In this document: piece by piece, positions 17,965-28,016 of the stretch
How positions within the stretch are numbered: the stretch's first letter is position 1
Layout of the letters: every line of letters starts with the position of its first letter
NCBI RefSeq assembly: GCF_017741935.1
Contig: NZ_JAGHMH010000007.1
Location: 1-64,000 of the forward strand
Reading direction: 5' to 3'
Source of the DNA: Rhizobium sp. 16-449-1b
GTDB lineage: Bacteria; Pseudomonadota; Alphaproteobacteria; Rhizobiales; Rhizobiaceae
Length of the DNA: 64,000 nt
The notes under the pieces: model-generated
Told to the model about the DNA's origin: nothing
Database searches by the model: none
The model's input: the letters and a program-made list of their open reading frames with translations, nothing else
Program-made: the position numbers and the translations under genes

Positions 17965-18624
17965 TTAGCCCTTCGGCTGCGGCACGATGCGGATGTAGGG
18001 CTTGGGCGACACCCAGCCGTCAGGGTACTGCTTCTTGGCGTCTTCGTCGGAGACCGAGCCGGCGATGATGACGTCGCCGCCGTTCTGCCAGTTGGCCGGC
18101 GTCGCGACCTTGTGCTTGGCGGTCAGCTGCAAAGAATCGATGACGCGGATGACTTCGTCGAAGTTGCGGCCTGTCGTCATCGGGTAGACGAGGATGAGCT
18201 TGATCTTCTTGTCGGGACCGATGACGAAGACGTTGCGAACCGTCTGGTTGTCGGCCGCGGTGCGGACTGTCGGATCACCCGACACGGCTGCCGGCAGCAT
18301 GTGGTAGAGCTTGGAGACGTTGAAATCGACGTCGGCGATCATCGGGTAGTTGGGGCGCGTGCCTTGCGTTTCCTCGATGTCGTTCATCCAGCCGTCGTGG
18401 CGATCCAGCGGATCGACGGAGAGGCCGATGATCTTGACGCCGCGCTTGTCGAACTCCGGCTTGATCTTCGCCATGTAACCGAGTTCCGTGGTGCAGACCG
18501 GCGTGAAATCCTTGGGATGCGAAAACAGGACCGCCCAAGAGCTGCCGATCCAATCGTGAAAATTGATCGTGCCTTCGGTCGTCTGCGCTTCGAAATCGGG
18601 AGCAATGTCGTTGATGGCAAGCAT
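17965..18624 (-). CDS. 1-Cys peroxiredoxin (Prx6/AhpC-TSA family)
   Basis: The 219-residue peroxiredoxin has the active-site motif FTPVCTTE (peroxidatic Cys ~44), preceded by SHPKDFTP. The long C-terminal domain (to ~219) with YPMTTGRNFDEVIRV identifies the Prx6-like 1-Cys class, which reduces peroxides using an external thiol. The ATG at 18622-18624 is preceded by GGAGGT. A longer in-frame start at 18636 is not needed. It is the first gene of the probable operon with the persulfide dioxygenase. Confidence 0.94.
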   Translation of the reverse strand: MLAINDIAPDFEAQTTEGTINFHDWIGSSWAVLFSHPKDFTPVCTTELGYMAKIKPEFDKRGVKIIGLSVDPLDRHDGWMNDIEETQGTRPNYPMIADVDFNVSKLYHMLPAAVSGDPTVRTAADNQTVRNVFVIGPDKKIKLILVYPMTTGRNFDEVIRVIDSLQLTAKHKVATPANWQNGGDVIIAGSVSDEDAKKQYPDGWVSPKPYIRIVPQPKG

Positions 18625-18978
18625 AACTACCTCCAATAAGTTGTAGGAAAATTCACACGGTTTCGCTGAGCGCGCGAAACATGCTCCACTTTGGAGCGTT
18701 AGGCAATATGAAACGAAAGAGGTAGCGCGGCCTGAAAATCGCGTGGCTGTCAGGGTCGACAGGGGCCGATATGATCAGCGCATGCCGACGGAAACCGACA
18801 AACCCCACCATGCGGATTCGCTGGTTTTCACAGAGCCGGTTTGTTAGATTTGAGTTCGACAATCCACGCCACGACAGACCCACCACGCAATGCGGCACGA
18901 CTTTGAAATGGCCGGCGGCTTTTTCACAAATCGGTCCTGATTTGGGAGCCACCGGCAGCTGAGGAGGAGAAGCTGAGC
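18625..18978. promoter_or_regulatory. Divergent intergenic region between the peroxiredoxin gene and gfa
   Basis: This 354-base stretch has no convincing ORF. It must contain divergent promoters for the peroxiredoxin operon (minus) and gfa (plus). I see no clear operator. The region is more AT-rich than the coding DNA. Confidence 0.45.
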
Positions 18979-19557
18979 ATGGCATACCAGGTATCGATCC
19001 ACCCCGCGCTCGATGGCGGGGTCAAGAAGGGCCAAGCGAATTTCGGGGGCGGCACGCTCGTCTGCGCCTGCGCCAGCCGCCCGGTAAAAGTCTCGGTCAA
19101 GGGCACGGTCTCCCACAACCATGCCTGCGGCTGCACCAAGTGCTGGAAGCCGAAAGGTGCCGCCTTTTCGGTGGTCGCTGTCGCCTCGACAGACAACGTC
19201 AGCGTTCTCGAAAATGGCGACAAGCTCGCGGTCGTCGACAAGGACGCGCTCATCCAGCGCCACGCCTGCAAGGAGTGCGGCGTCCACATGTACGGCCCCG
19301 TCGAGCGCGACCACGCCTTCAAGGGCCTGTCCTTCGTCCACCCCGAGCGCTTCCAGGAATCCGGCTGGCCCGAACCCACCTTCGCCGCCTTCGTCTCCTC
19401 GATCATCGAGAGCGGTACGCCACCTTCGGCGATGTCAGGCGTTCGCAGCCGGTTGAACGAGCTCGGGCTTGCGCCCTACGACTGCCTGAACCCGACGCTG
19501 ATGGACGTACTCGCGACCTTCGCCGCGAAGAAAGCCGGCACGCTGAAGGAAGCGTGA
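18979..19557 (+). CDS. gfa: S-(hydroxymethyl)glutathione synthase (glutathione-dependent formaldehyde-activating enzyme)
   Basis: The 192-residue protein has the Gfa zinc-cysteine pattern: C29-x-C31, C50-x-C52-x2-C55 (ACGCTKC) and C97-x2-C100 (ACKEC). It promotes condensation of formaldehyde with glutathione, the first step of the glutathione pathway. The start has a very strong RBS (GAGGAGGAGAAG). S-formylglutathione hydrolase (fghA) lies 0.9 kb downstream on the same strand, but the intermediate dehydrogenase (adhC/flhA type) is not in this window. Confidence 0.94.
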   Translation: MAYQVSIHPALDGGVKKGQANFGGGTLVCACASRPVKVSVKGTVSHNHACGCTKCWKPKGAAFSVVAVASTDNVSVLENGDKLAVVDKDALIQRHACKECGVHMYGPVERDHAFKGLSFVHPERFQESGWPEPTFAAFVSSIIESGTPPSAMSGVRSRLNELGLAPYDCLNPTLMDVLATFAAKKAGTLKEA

Positions 19558-19709
19558 GGATCGCGCTCACCGTGAAACCCGCTGCGCGCCTGCCGCGCGC
19601 AGCGCCCCTTTCATGCCTGTATCGACATGACATTGCTGGTCTTCAAAAGACCGAATTGCTAAATCTAGGCCGACACTGCAACGTCAACCGCATTCCGTGA
19701 GGGATCGAA

Positions 19710-19952
19710 ATGCCACGTCAATTCGACAAGGAAGCCAGTCCGGAGCAATTGGCCACGCTGTCCGACGACGATATCGATACAAGCGGCATTCCGGACCTTG
19801 ACGAAAGCTTCTGGGAACGCGCAAAGCTTTTGCGGCCTTCGTTTATTGCCGAACTGGAGGCGGCGATCGTCGTCGGCCTCGCGAGTGGCCCGCCGGAGCC
19901 AATGGAACCCATGAGCGTGCTGCTTGCACGCTTCCGCGAAACTTTGAAATAG
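19710..19952 (+). CDS. Small orphan protein resembling a BrnA-type antitoxin
   Basis: The 80-residue acidic protein has the segment DDDIDTSGIPDLDESFWERA (residues ~19-38), like the start of BrnA-type antitoxins (D-x-D-I-D-x-x-[DE]-I-P-E-L-D-x-x-F). No BrnT-like toxin ORF lies beside it: the neighbours are gfa (153 bases upstream) and a YaiI-family gene 19 bases downstream. Either it is an orphan antitoxin or the similarity is limited to this motif. A BrnA assignment would need the C-terminal DNA-binding part, which is not evident here. Confidence 0.6.
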   Translation: MPRQFDKEASPEQLATLSDDDIDTSGIPDLDESFWERAKLLRPSFIAELEAAIVVGLASGPPEPMEPMSVLLARFRETLK

Positions 19953-19971
19953 ACGATGCGCAAGAACACTC

Positions 19972-20439
19972 ATGCACCATATCTACGTTGACGCAGACGC
20001 CTGCCCGGTCAAGCCCGAGGTCCTCAAGGTCGCAGAACGGCTGAGCATCGAAGTGACCTTCGTCGCCAATTCCGGCCTGCGCCCCTCGCGCGATCCGATG
20101 GTGCACAACGTCATCGTTTCCAACGCCTTCGACGCCGCCGACAACTGGATCGCCGAGCATGCCGGCCCGGGTGACGTGGTCGTCACAGCCGACGTTCCGC
20201 TCGCCGTGCGCTGCGTTGCGACGGGCGCCTTCGTCACCGGCCCCACCGGCCGCGTCTTCGACGACACCAATATCGGCATGGCCTCCGCCATGCGCGATCT
20301 CGGCGCGCATCTGCGCGAAACAGGCGAAAGCAAGGGCTACAACGCCGCCTTCGGTCCAAAGGACCGCTCCCGTTTCCTCGAAACATTCGATCGGCTGTGC
20401 CGCCGCGCCAAGGCCGTCACGCCACCACCAGGAGAATAG
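19972..20439 (+). CDS. YaiI/YqxD family protein (DUF188)
   Basis: This 155-residue protein starts with the family signature IYVDADACPVKPEV, which resembles the acidic active-site strand of PIN-like nucleases, and includes VVTADVPLA and GPTGRVFDDTNIG. The function is unproven; a nuclease-like fold is inferred from the D-x-D motif. It lies immediately upstream of fghA (the stop is 1 base before the fghA ATG), so the two are co-transcribed, and its 3' end supplies the fghA RBS (AGGAGAATAG). Confidence 0.9.
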   Translation: MHHIYVDADACPVKPEVLKVAERLSIEVTFVANSGLRPSRDPMVHNVIVSNAFDAADNWIAEHAGPGDVVVTADVPLAVRCVATGAFVTGPTGRVFDDTNIGMASAMRDLGAHLRETGESKGYNAAFGPKDRSRFLETFDRLCRRAKAVTPPPGE

Positions 20440-20440
20440 A

Positions 20441-21274
20441 ATGAACATCATTTCCCAGGCGACCGCCTTTGGCGGCATGCAGGGCGTTTTCACGCATACG
20501 TCCGAGGCCCTGAAGTGCGACATGACCTTCGCGGTCTTCGTCCCCCCGCAGGCGATCGAAAAGCCCTGCCCGGTTCTGTGGTATCTCTCGGGCCTCACCT
20601 GCACCCACGCCAACGTCATGGAAAAGGGCGAGTATCGCCGCATGGCAGCCGAGCTTGGCCTGATCATCGTCTGCCCCGATACCAGTCCGCGCGGCAACGA
20701 CGTGCCGGATGAACTGACCAACTGGCAGATGGGCAAGGGCGCCGGCTTCTATCTGAACGCCACCGAAGAGCCCTGGGCCGAAAACTATCAGATGTACACC
20801 TACATCACCGAGGAACTACCCGCTTTCGTCAGCCAGCACTTCCGCATGGATATGGATCGCCAGGGTATCTTCGGCCATTCCATGGGCGGCCACGGCGCCA
20901 TGACCATCGCGCTGAAGAACCCCGACCGCTTCAAGAGCTGCTCGGCCTTCGCGCCGATCGTCGAGCCTTCGACCGCCGACTGGTCCGCCCCCGCCTTCGA
21001 AAAATATCTCGGCGCCGACCGTGCCGCATGGCGCCAGTACGATGCCTGCGCCTTGGTCAAGGATGGCGCACGCTTCCCGGAATTCCTGATCGACCAGGGC
21101 AAGGCCGACGGCTTCCTGGAAAACGGCCTGCGCCCCTGGCTCTTCGAAGAGGCGATCAAGGGTACCGACATCAAGCTGACGCTGCGCATGCACGAAAGCT
21201 ACGACCACTCCTACTACTTCATCTCGACCTTTATGGACGATCACCTGAAGTGGCACGCCGAGCGTCTCGGCTGA
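20441..21274 (+). CDS. fghA: S-formylglutathione hydrolase
   Basis: The 277-residue esterase-D-type alpha/beta hydrolase has the nucleophile elbow GHSMGG (Ser147). The Asp is in LIDQGKAD and the His in YDHSYYF, completing the catalytic triad. The oxyanion region YLSGLTCT (residues ~48-55) is typical of the family. It hydrolyses S-formylglutathione to formate and glutathione, the last step of glutathione-dependent formaldehyde oxidation. The ATG at 20441 follows AGGAGAATAG. A longer frame opening at 20159 lies within the upstream gene and is rejected. Confidence 0.95.
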   Translation: MNIISQATAFGGMQGVFTHTSEALKCDMTFAVFVPPQAIEKPCPVLWYLSGLTCTHANVMEKGEYRRMAAELGLIIVCPDTSPRGNDVPDELTNWQMGKGAGFYLNATEEPWAENYQMYTYITEELPAFVSQHFRMDMDRQGIFGHSMGGHGAMTIALKNPDRFKSCSAFAPIVEPSTADWSAPAFEKYLGADRAAWRQYDACALVKDGARFPEFLIDQGKADGFLENGLRPWLFEEAIKGTDIKLTLRMHESYDHSYYFISTFMDDHLKWHAERLG

Positions 21275-21290
21275 TAAATCCTGAAAACAC

Positions 21291-21314
21291 GATCGGCCCC
21301 GAAAGGGGCCGATC
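21291..21314. terminator. Inverted repeat between convergent fghA and doxX
   Basis: A perfect 10-bp stem (GATCGGCCCC / GGGGCCGATC) closes a GAAA loop, starting 17 bases after the fghA stop. It lacks a good T-run, so it is a weak terminator or a Rho-assisted site. Confidence 0.6.
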
Positions 21315-21393
21315 GGTTGATGCGCTCGTCCCCGGCGCATCCTTTATGTTGCCTGATCAGACCGCGCCGCGGGACAGGCCCGCGGCTGTCAGA

Positions 21394-21786
21394 TCACGCC
21401 TTGTTCTTGTCGATCGCGAAAGCGCCGGCGCCGGTGAACACCAGGGCCAGGAAGACGAAGCAATACAGGATGGCCGCTTCGCCGCCGTTCTCGGCCGGGA
21501 AGAAGCCGCGCGGCTGGTGCGCCATGAAGTAGGCGACCGCCATCTGGCCCGACAGGATGAAGGCAACCGGACGGGTGAAGAAACCGACGAGGATCGCCAG
21601 ACCGCCGATGGTCTCAAGCAGAGCAGCGAAAAGGATCAGCGGCGGCAGCGGACCACCTTCACCCTGGGGAATCGGGAAGGCGAAAAGCTTCATCGTGCCG
21701 TGCTCAATGAAGAGCAGAGCGGTGATGATGCGGAGCGCGGCCAATGCGTACGGCTGGTACGCGTTAAGGCGTTCGAAACGGGGCAT
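21394..21786 (-). CDS. DoxX family membrane protein
   Basis: The 130-residue protein has four predicted membrane segments (near 15-32, 50-68, 75-92 and 105-124). The DoxX hallmark LRIITALLFIEHGTMKL is near the N-terminus. DoxX proteins are small quinol/redox-associated membrane proteins of mostly unknown physiology. It has a good RBS (AGGAGAG) and sits alone, convergent with fghA. Confidence 0.9.
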   Translation of the reverse strand: MPRFERLNAYQPYALAALRIITALLFIEHGTMKLFAFPIPQGEGGPLPPLILFAALLETIGGLAILVGFFTRPVAFILSGQMAVAYFMAHQPRGFFPAENGGEAAILYCFVFLALVFTGAGAFAIDKNKA

Positions 21787-21911
21787 AAAACTCTCCTTAG
21801 GTCAAAAGACAGAGGAGCGTTAGCGATCTGGTTGAAAACAGAGAAGTCACGATTTTTGGTGCTCCCATCACATCCGCTTGATTTTCATTGATTTTCCACG
21901 ACTTATTCACC

Positions 21912-23444
<1,533 letters not shown>

Positions 23445-23468
23445 GGCGACCTCCCGGTTACGGCGCGC

Positions 23469-23945
23469 TTATTCCGAGCCCGGGCTGAGCGTGAAGATCG
23501 ACCGGATACGCGCTGCGATGTTTTCAGCAAGAATTTCTTCCGATGCATCGGAAAGGTTCGAGCGGCTGAGCACCTCGAACGTCGACACGGCGATCACGGT
23601 GCCGTCTTCGACGGAGGCCGCGTCCACCGTTATCTTCGCCGAGCTCTGGCTCTTGTCGTAGCCCTGCCCCGTCGTGACGGAGACGACGCGGATGGTGAGC
23701 ACGACGCGCGGATAGACCTCGGTGCGAACCGTGGCATTGATCGCCTTGTTGACGCGATCACCCACGCCCGCCAGCACCGCGGGCGGCACTTTCGGGCCGG
23801 ATACGACCACGGCGCTGCGCACGTCGTAAATTGGCCCCGGCGGCTCCTTGTGCATCAGCGAGCCGCAGGAAATCAGCGCCAAACCCGAAACGAGCGCGAT
23901 AAAAGACAGTAAAATTTTTGAAATAACCGACTGAAACATATTCAT
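23469..23945 (-). CDS. Putative lipoprotein of unknown function
   Basis: From the start at 23945 the product is 158 residues, with a type II signal peptide: a hydrophobic stretch ending in the lipobox-like LISC (Cys at ~27). The mature part is beta-rich, with alternating VVLTIRVVSVTT and SSAKITVD strands. That composition is compatible with an envelope protein. Alternative starts are ATG 23939 (two residues shorter) and 23969. I do not recognise the family. It lies between ATP12 (upstream) and pccB (downstream) on the same strand. Confidence 0.75.
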   Translation of the reverse strand: MNMFQSVISKILLSFIALVSGLALISCGSLMHKEPPGPIYDVRSAVVVSGPKVPPAVLAGVGDRVNKAINATVRTEVYPRVVLTIRVVSVTTGQGYDKSQSSAKITVDAASVEDGTVIAVSTFEVLSRSNLSDASEEILAENIAARIRSIFTLSPGSE

Positions 23946-24014
23946 GACGAAAAACCGCGTCCACCCCATTAAGAGTCGCGATCTTCGCCATAAAGACGGT
24001 CATGGCAATCTATT

Positions 24015-24821
24015 TCAGCCCTTCAGTGCCAAAAAAGCACGCGTGGCCGCCAGAAAATCGATGAAACGCAGCGCGCGGCGCTCTTCCGCCTCCTCATCGC
24101 TACCCCAGTGCTCGATCGTCCAGTCTTCTTCGAGATGCGCCAGCGACCACACCTCGTTTTCGTCGAGTTCGCCTTCGGCAAACGCCAGCGCCAGAAGTGC
24201 GGATCCCGTCAGCGTCGTGATCGTGTGCAGCACGGCGAGCGCGATAGCATTGTCGTGCTTGCGCAGCCCCGCCGAAAACGCGGCAATCGCGCTCTGCGGC
24301 TGCTGCTGATGCACGATGCCCTCGGCGAGGATGAAGCGCGCGCCGAGCGTGTTCGACGCCCAATCGAGCACCGAATCCCAGAGCTTGGTCTGCCGCGCCA
24401 CCAGCTCTTCCGGCCCTTCGGCGCGGTAGCAGAGCATATCGGTGCCGGAAAAACGCAAAATGTCTTCGAAGACCGCCTGCGTGTCGGTCGCAACACCATC
24501 GATCGCCGTGTTGATCAGCTTGGTCACCGGCATGGAGGCCGGGTCGATCTCGTCGCCCTGCGCCTTCCACTCGTCTGCCATCAGCTCGGCAAGCTTGCGC
24601 GTCGGAGCCGCCAGGAGATTGCGCGCCGGCGTGCGCACGGCCTTGCCGTCGAGCTCAACGACGAAGCCGGCTTCGGTCCCTTGGGCGGTGCCTTGGGCCT
24701 CGCTCACCGACACGTCCGTGTAGAAACGCTTCGGCAGCGGCTTCTTCATCTGGATCTGCGCGCGGCGGATCGGATCGGGATGGCTCAGCCCCTCGGACAG
24801 GTCGTTCAACAGATCACGCAT
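24015..24821 (-). CDS. ATP12 family F1-ATPase assembly chaperone
   Basis: The 268-residue protein belongs to the ATP12 family: segments KRFYTDVSV, VELDGKAVRTPARN, ADEWKAQGDEIDP, LCYRA and WDSVLDWA. In alphaproteobacteria and mitochondria ATP12 binds the F1 alpha subunit and assists F1 assembly. No atp genes are in the window. It starts 8 bases downstream of the HAD phosphatase gene, within a compact minus-strand cluster (RluA-type synthase, HAD, ATP12). Confidence 0.93.
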   Translation of the reverse strand: MRDLLNDLSEGLSHPDPIRRAQIQMKKPLPKRFYTDVSVSEAQGTAQGTEAGFVVELDGKAVRTPARNLLAAPTRKLAELMADEWKAQGDEIDPASMPVTKLINTAIDGVATDTQAVFEDILRFSGTDMLCYRAEGPEELVARQTKLWDSVLDWASNTLGARFILAEGIVHQQQPQSAIAAFSAGLRKHDNAIALAVLHTITTLTGSALLALAFAEGELDENEVWSLAHLEEDWTIEHWGSDEEAEERRALRFIDFLAATRAFLALKG

Positions 24822-24829
24822 GGCTCACC

Positions 24830-25495
24830 TCAGGAAAAATGCTTCAGTATATCGGCCGGATGATAGGCGATCGTATCGGCGCCGGCCGCAATCAGATCAT
24901 CGACGCTGGCATAGCCCCAACTGACACCGATCGCCGTGGCGCCCGCAGCCTTTGCCATCTGCATATCGTAAATCGCATCGCCGATGACAATGGTATCGGC
25001 GGGATTCATCCCCGTTTCGCTGCAGCATTCCGTCACCATGGCCGGATGCGGCTTCGACGGACAATCGTCTGCGGTGCGCGACACGATGAAATCACGGGAA
25101 AATCCGTGCGTCTCCAGAACATGCACCAGCCCGCGACGCGACTTGCCGGTGACGGCGCCAATCAGCACCTCGTCCTTTTCCGCCAGCGTCCGGATCAGCT
25201 CGCTAATGCCATCGAACAGCGGCACGTCGACGCCGGCTTCGGCGCGCACATCGGCGTAGATCGCCTTGTAATGCGCCGTCATCGCCACCGCCTCGTCGTC
25301 CACATGCGGCTTGCCCTGCATGCGCGCAATGGCGATATCGAGCGTCAGGCCGATGATCGCCTTCGTCTGCGAGAGTTCGGGCCGGTCATGACCGAAATGC
25401 ACGAAGGTCCGCGCCATCACCTCATGGATCAGCGCGGCGCTATCGACCAGCGTGCCGTCGCAATCGAACAATGCCAGTTTCATGCCGGAATTCAT
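24830..25495 (-). CDS. HAD-superfamily phosphatase (phosphoglycolate-phosphatase-like)
   Basis: The 221-residue HAD subfamily IA hydrolase has motif I FDCDGTLVDS (nucleophile Asp ~10), motif II around AVTGKSRRG, motif III Lys (KPHPAM) and motif IV VIGDAIYDMQMA. It dephosphorylates a small phosphorylated metabolite; the substrate is unknown. The ATG at 25495 overlaps the stop of the upstream pseudouridine synthase gene by four bases (ATGA). The next Met (25483) would also fit the family. It is coupled to its neighbours in a conserved-looking cluster. Confidence 0.9.
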   Translation of the reverse strand: MNSGMKLALFDCDGTLVDSAALIHEVMARTFVHFGHDRPELSQTKAIIGLTLDIAIARMQGKPHVDDEAVAMTAHYKAIYADVRAEAGVDVPLFDGISELIRTLAEKDEVLIGAVTGKSRRGLVHVLETHGFSRDFIVSRTADDCPSKPHPAMVTECCSETGMNPADTIVIGDAIYDMQMAKAAGATAIGVSWGYASVDDLIAAGADTIAYHPADILKHFS

Positions 25496-26484
25496 TCGAA
25501 ATCTTCCCGGTCAGCCTCAGCCAGATCAAGGCCGAGCAGGTTCCAGGTCTGGACCATGTGCGGCGGCAGCGGCGCGGTCACTCGCAGGCGCCCGCCATTC
25601 GGATGCGGAATGTCGATCTTGCGCGCATGCAGGTGGAGCCGCTTCTGGATACCGCCGGGAAAATCCCAGTTGTGGTCGTCGTCGAAATACTTGGGGTCAC
25701 CAATGATGGGATGACCGATATGGAGCGCGTGGACGCGCAGCTGGTGCGTGCGGCCGGTATAGGGTTCCATCTCCAGCCAGGCGAGGTTCTGCGCCGCCGT
25801 CTCGCGCACCTTGTAATAGGAGATCGCGTGGTCGGCGCCCTCCTCGCCATGCTTGCAGACCCGCATGCGGTCACCGTCAGGCGTCTGCTCCTTCACCAGC
25901 CAGGTCGAGATCTTGTCCTCGTGCTTGCGCGGCACGCCCTTCACCAGCGACCAGTAGGTCTTCTTGGTGTCGCGCTCGCGAAACGCCGCCGTCAGCTTCT
26001 GTGCAGCGCCGCGCGTGCGGGCGATGACGAGCACACCCGAGGTGTCGCGGTCGAGACGGTGCACCAGCCGCGGCTTCTCGCCCTTCGGGCTCGTCCAGGC
26101 CTCCAGCATCTTGTCGATGTTGCGCGTCACGCCGGAACCGCCCTGCACGGCAAGGCCGGCCGGCTTGTTGAGCACGATCACCTTGTCGTCCTCATGCAGC
26201 ACCATGCGTTGCAGCAGCTCGTAGTCGCCGCCATGCTTGAGATCATGGCTGGCGATCGGCCCGGCCTTCTTGGCATCGACATCGAGCGGCGGCACGCGGA
26301 CCACCTGCCCCGGCTGCACGCGCGCATCGGTCTTCACGCGACCACCATCGACACGCACCTGGCCGGAGCGCATCAGCTTCTGCAGCGGACCGAATCCGAG
26401 GCCGGGATAGTGGATCTTGAACCAACGATCGAGGCGCATGCCCGCCTCGTCGGCTTCGACGGTAATATGTTCAATGCCAGCCAT
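25492..26484 (-). CDS. RluA-family pseudouridine synthase (RluC/RluD-like)
   Basis: About 330 residues: an N-terminal S4-like RNA-binding region (residues ~10-75) and a pseudouridine synthase domain. Its catalytic motif is HRLDRDTSG (Asp ~143 from this start), with RTHQLRVH near the C-terminus. It converts specific uridines in 23S rRNA to pseudouridine; RluC is the likely type but the target is not certain. The start at 26484 (MAGIEHITVEAD) is preferred over 26514. It overlaps the HAD gene by four bases. Confidence 0.92.
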   Translation of the reverse strand: MAGIEHITVEADEAGMRLDRWFKIHYPGLGFGPLQKLMRSGQVRVDGGRVKTDARVQPGQVVRVPPLDVDAKKAGPIASHDLKHGGDYELLQRMVLHEDDKVIVLNKPAGLAVQGGSGVTRNIDKMLEAWTSPKGEKPRLVHRLDRDTSGVLVIARTRGAAQKLTAAFRERDTKKTYWSLVKGVPRKHEDKISTWLVKEQTPDGDRMRVCKHGEEGADHAISYYKVRETAAQNLAWLEMEPYTGRTHQLRVHALHIGHPIIGDPKYFDDDHNWDFPGGIQKRLHLHARKIDIPHPNGGRLRVTAPLPPHMVQTWNLLGLDLAEADREDFE

Positions 26485-26585
26485 GTCTGTACTTTCGGAA
26501 AGAGTTGCCGGCACCAGGCGCGGCCTTTGCCGCTGGCTTTAGAGCATTTTACGCAAAAACGGAAACCTGAATCTCAGGTGCACTC

Positions 26586-26963
26586 TCAGATCAACGCCCG
26601 CATGATCGCAAGCCCGGCGAAAACCGCCACCATCGACAGCCCGACACTCGCCACCATATAGACCGCCGCCGACGCCATCGCCCCGCGCTCGATCAGCGAG
26701 ATCGCATCCAGCGAAAAGGCGGAGAATGTGGTGAAGCCACCGAGAAACCCGGTGATCAGCAAAAGCCGCAATTCGTTCGACGCATTGAAACGCCGCGCGA
26801 TCAGCTCTGCGAAAACACCGATGACGAAGCAGCCGAGAATATTAACGACCAGCGTCCCCCACGGAAAACCCGGGCCCATCAGCCGCAACGACCACTGGCC
26901 GACAAGATAGCGGAGCACGGAACCGATGGCGCCGCCGACGGCGACGAGAAGAGCCTGGATCAT
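26586..26963 (-). CDS. crcB: Fluoride ion channel CrcB
   Basis: The 125-residue protein has four membrane segments. It carries the CrcB/Fluc motifs GGAIGSVLRYLVGQW near the N-terminus, a central PWGTLVVNILG and TGFLGGFTTFSAFS. It forms a dimeric fluoride-export channel in the inner membrane. I could not identify a fluoride riboswitch upstream. It lies about 100 bases downstream of the pseudouridine synthase start region, on the same strand. Confidence 0.95.
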   Translation of the reverse strand: MIQALLVAVGGAIGSVLRYLVGQWSLRLMGPGFPWGTLVVNILGCFVIGVFAELIARRFNASNELRLLLITGFLGGFTTFSAFSLDAISLIERGAMASAAVYMVASVGLSMVAVFAGLAIMRALI

Positions 26964-27030
26964 AGGCTTTGTGTAGCGCAGGCAGGATGCGTTGCCAATC
27001 GACGGCTATCGATACAGCTCACCCGCCACC

Positions 27031-27189
27031 TCAATAGCTGCACGGCCGGTCGTTGTTGAAGCCATAGGCGCAGGCCGAGTTCAGCGGCATGCGGGCATCG
27101 CGGCTTTGCTCCGTCGAGGTACAGGCCGTGGCTATGAAGGCGGTGACGACAAGCGCTGCCGCCAAGGCAAGAGAGTGAAAACGGCGCAT
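27031..27189 (-). CDS. Small lipoprotein (52 aa)
   Basis: This 52-residue ORF is too short for the usual gene caller. It has a positively charged start (MRRF), a hydrophobic stretch (ALAAALVVTAFIA) and a lipobox-like ATAC, followed by a short mature peptide with two more Cys (SACAYG and PCSY). A GAAGTTCAGATG context precedes the start. The type is typical of small rhizobial outer-membrane lipoproteins of unknown function. It is on the same strand as crcB, 67 bases upstream of it. Confidence 0.7.
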   Translation of the reverse strand: MRRFHSLALAAALVVTAFIATACTSTEQSRDARMPLNSACAYGFNNDRPCSY

Positions 27190-27391
27190 CTGAACTTCTC
27201 CTCTGAAGGACCGGTACTATTTTGTTGTCGAGTAATGCGGGAAGTAACGCGGCAATGAGGCAGATATAGCGGCGCAATACATTCTCACTATAGCTTAGGC
27301 GCCGAAATTAAACACAAGAACAATCACGATCGATCATATTTTAGCGATATTCTTATCAGGACAGGAAGGTCCGCCGTCCTAAATCTGTCAC

Positions 27392-27661
27392 ATGACAGTT
27401 CTGGTTGGTTCCATTTCGGCAAGTACGGCGGCCGCGGCGTTTGAAGCGCTGCGCATTCCCCCGCGCGTCTCCGCCAGCACCGCCGCCAAGGATGCCCGCA
27501 AGGTCGCCGACATCAAGCGCCGGACCGATGCCGGCCAGGATACCGATGAATCGGCCGCCGTCATCAACTCCACCGAAGTCGCGCTCGACCTGATGACCAT
27601 GGGCCAGCGTCAGCCGCAGGCTGCGCTGCAGCAGGCTCTCAAGCTTTACGAAGAAGACTGA
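27392..27661 (+). CDS. Hypothetical protein (89 aa)
   Basis: The 89-residue protein begins with a Ser/Ala-rich stretch (SISASTAAAAFEAL) and continues with a charged helical region (KDARKVADIKRRTDAGQDTDE). No signal peptide, motif or membrane segment is visible. Codon usage matches the genome. There is no clear RBS. The function is unknown, and it stands alone upstream of the glycine riboswitch. Confidence 0.6.
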   Translation: MTVLVGSISASTAAAAFEALRIPPRVSASTAAKDARKVADIKRRTDAGQDTDESAAVINSTEVALDLMTMGQRQPQAALQQALKLYEED

Positions 27662-27782
27662 GACCACCCGTCCCGATCCATCCGAAATTCGACCGGCGAA
27701 GAAGACCGCGACAAAAAATTGCCCGCCGGCGACATTCCCCCTTGCCAAGCACCGCCATCGCCAGATAATTGCGCTCAACCTT

Positions 27783-27942
27783 GTTGGGAGAAGCCGGCTC
27801 GTCGCAGCCGGTGCCGAAGGAGCAACCGCCCCGGAAACTCTCAGGCAAAAGGACCAGCAAGGGGCAGACGGAACTCTGGAGAGACGCGTTCTTGAAACGC
27901 GCGCCGAAGGGATAACAATCTCAGGCAAACAGACAGAGGGGG
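27783..27942 (+). promoter_or_regulatory. Tandem glycine riboswitch controlling gcvTHP
   Basis: Two consecutive glycine aptamers can be seen. Each has the conserved GCCGAAGG core (27813-27820 and 27903-27910) followed by CTCAGGCAAA (27840-27849 and 27920-27929). A GGAGAA/GGAGAGAC P1 entry (27787 and 27878) precedes each, and a short linker joins them. It lies ~75 bases upstream of gcvT. Tandem glycine riboswitches typically turn on glycine-cleavage genes when glycine is abundant. Confidence 0.94.
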
Positions 27943-28016
27943 CTCGAAGAAGGCGCAACCGCGCCCGAATATTTGAGCCCGCGCATGGAACCCACGCGCA
28001 AACACCGGAGGCGTCC

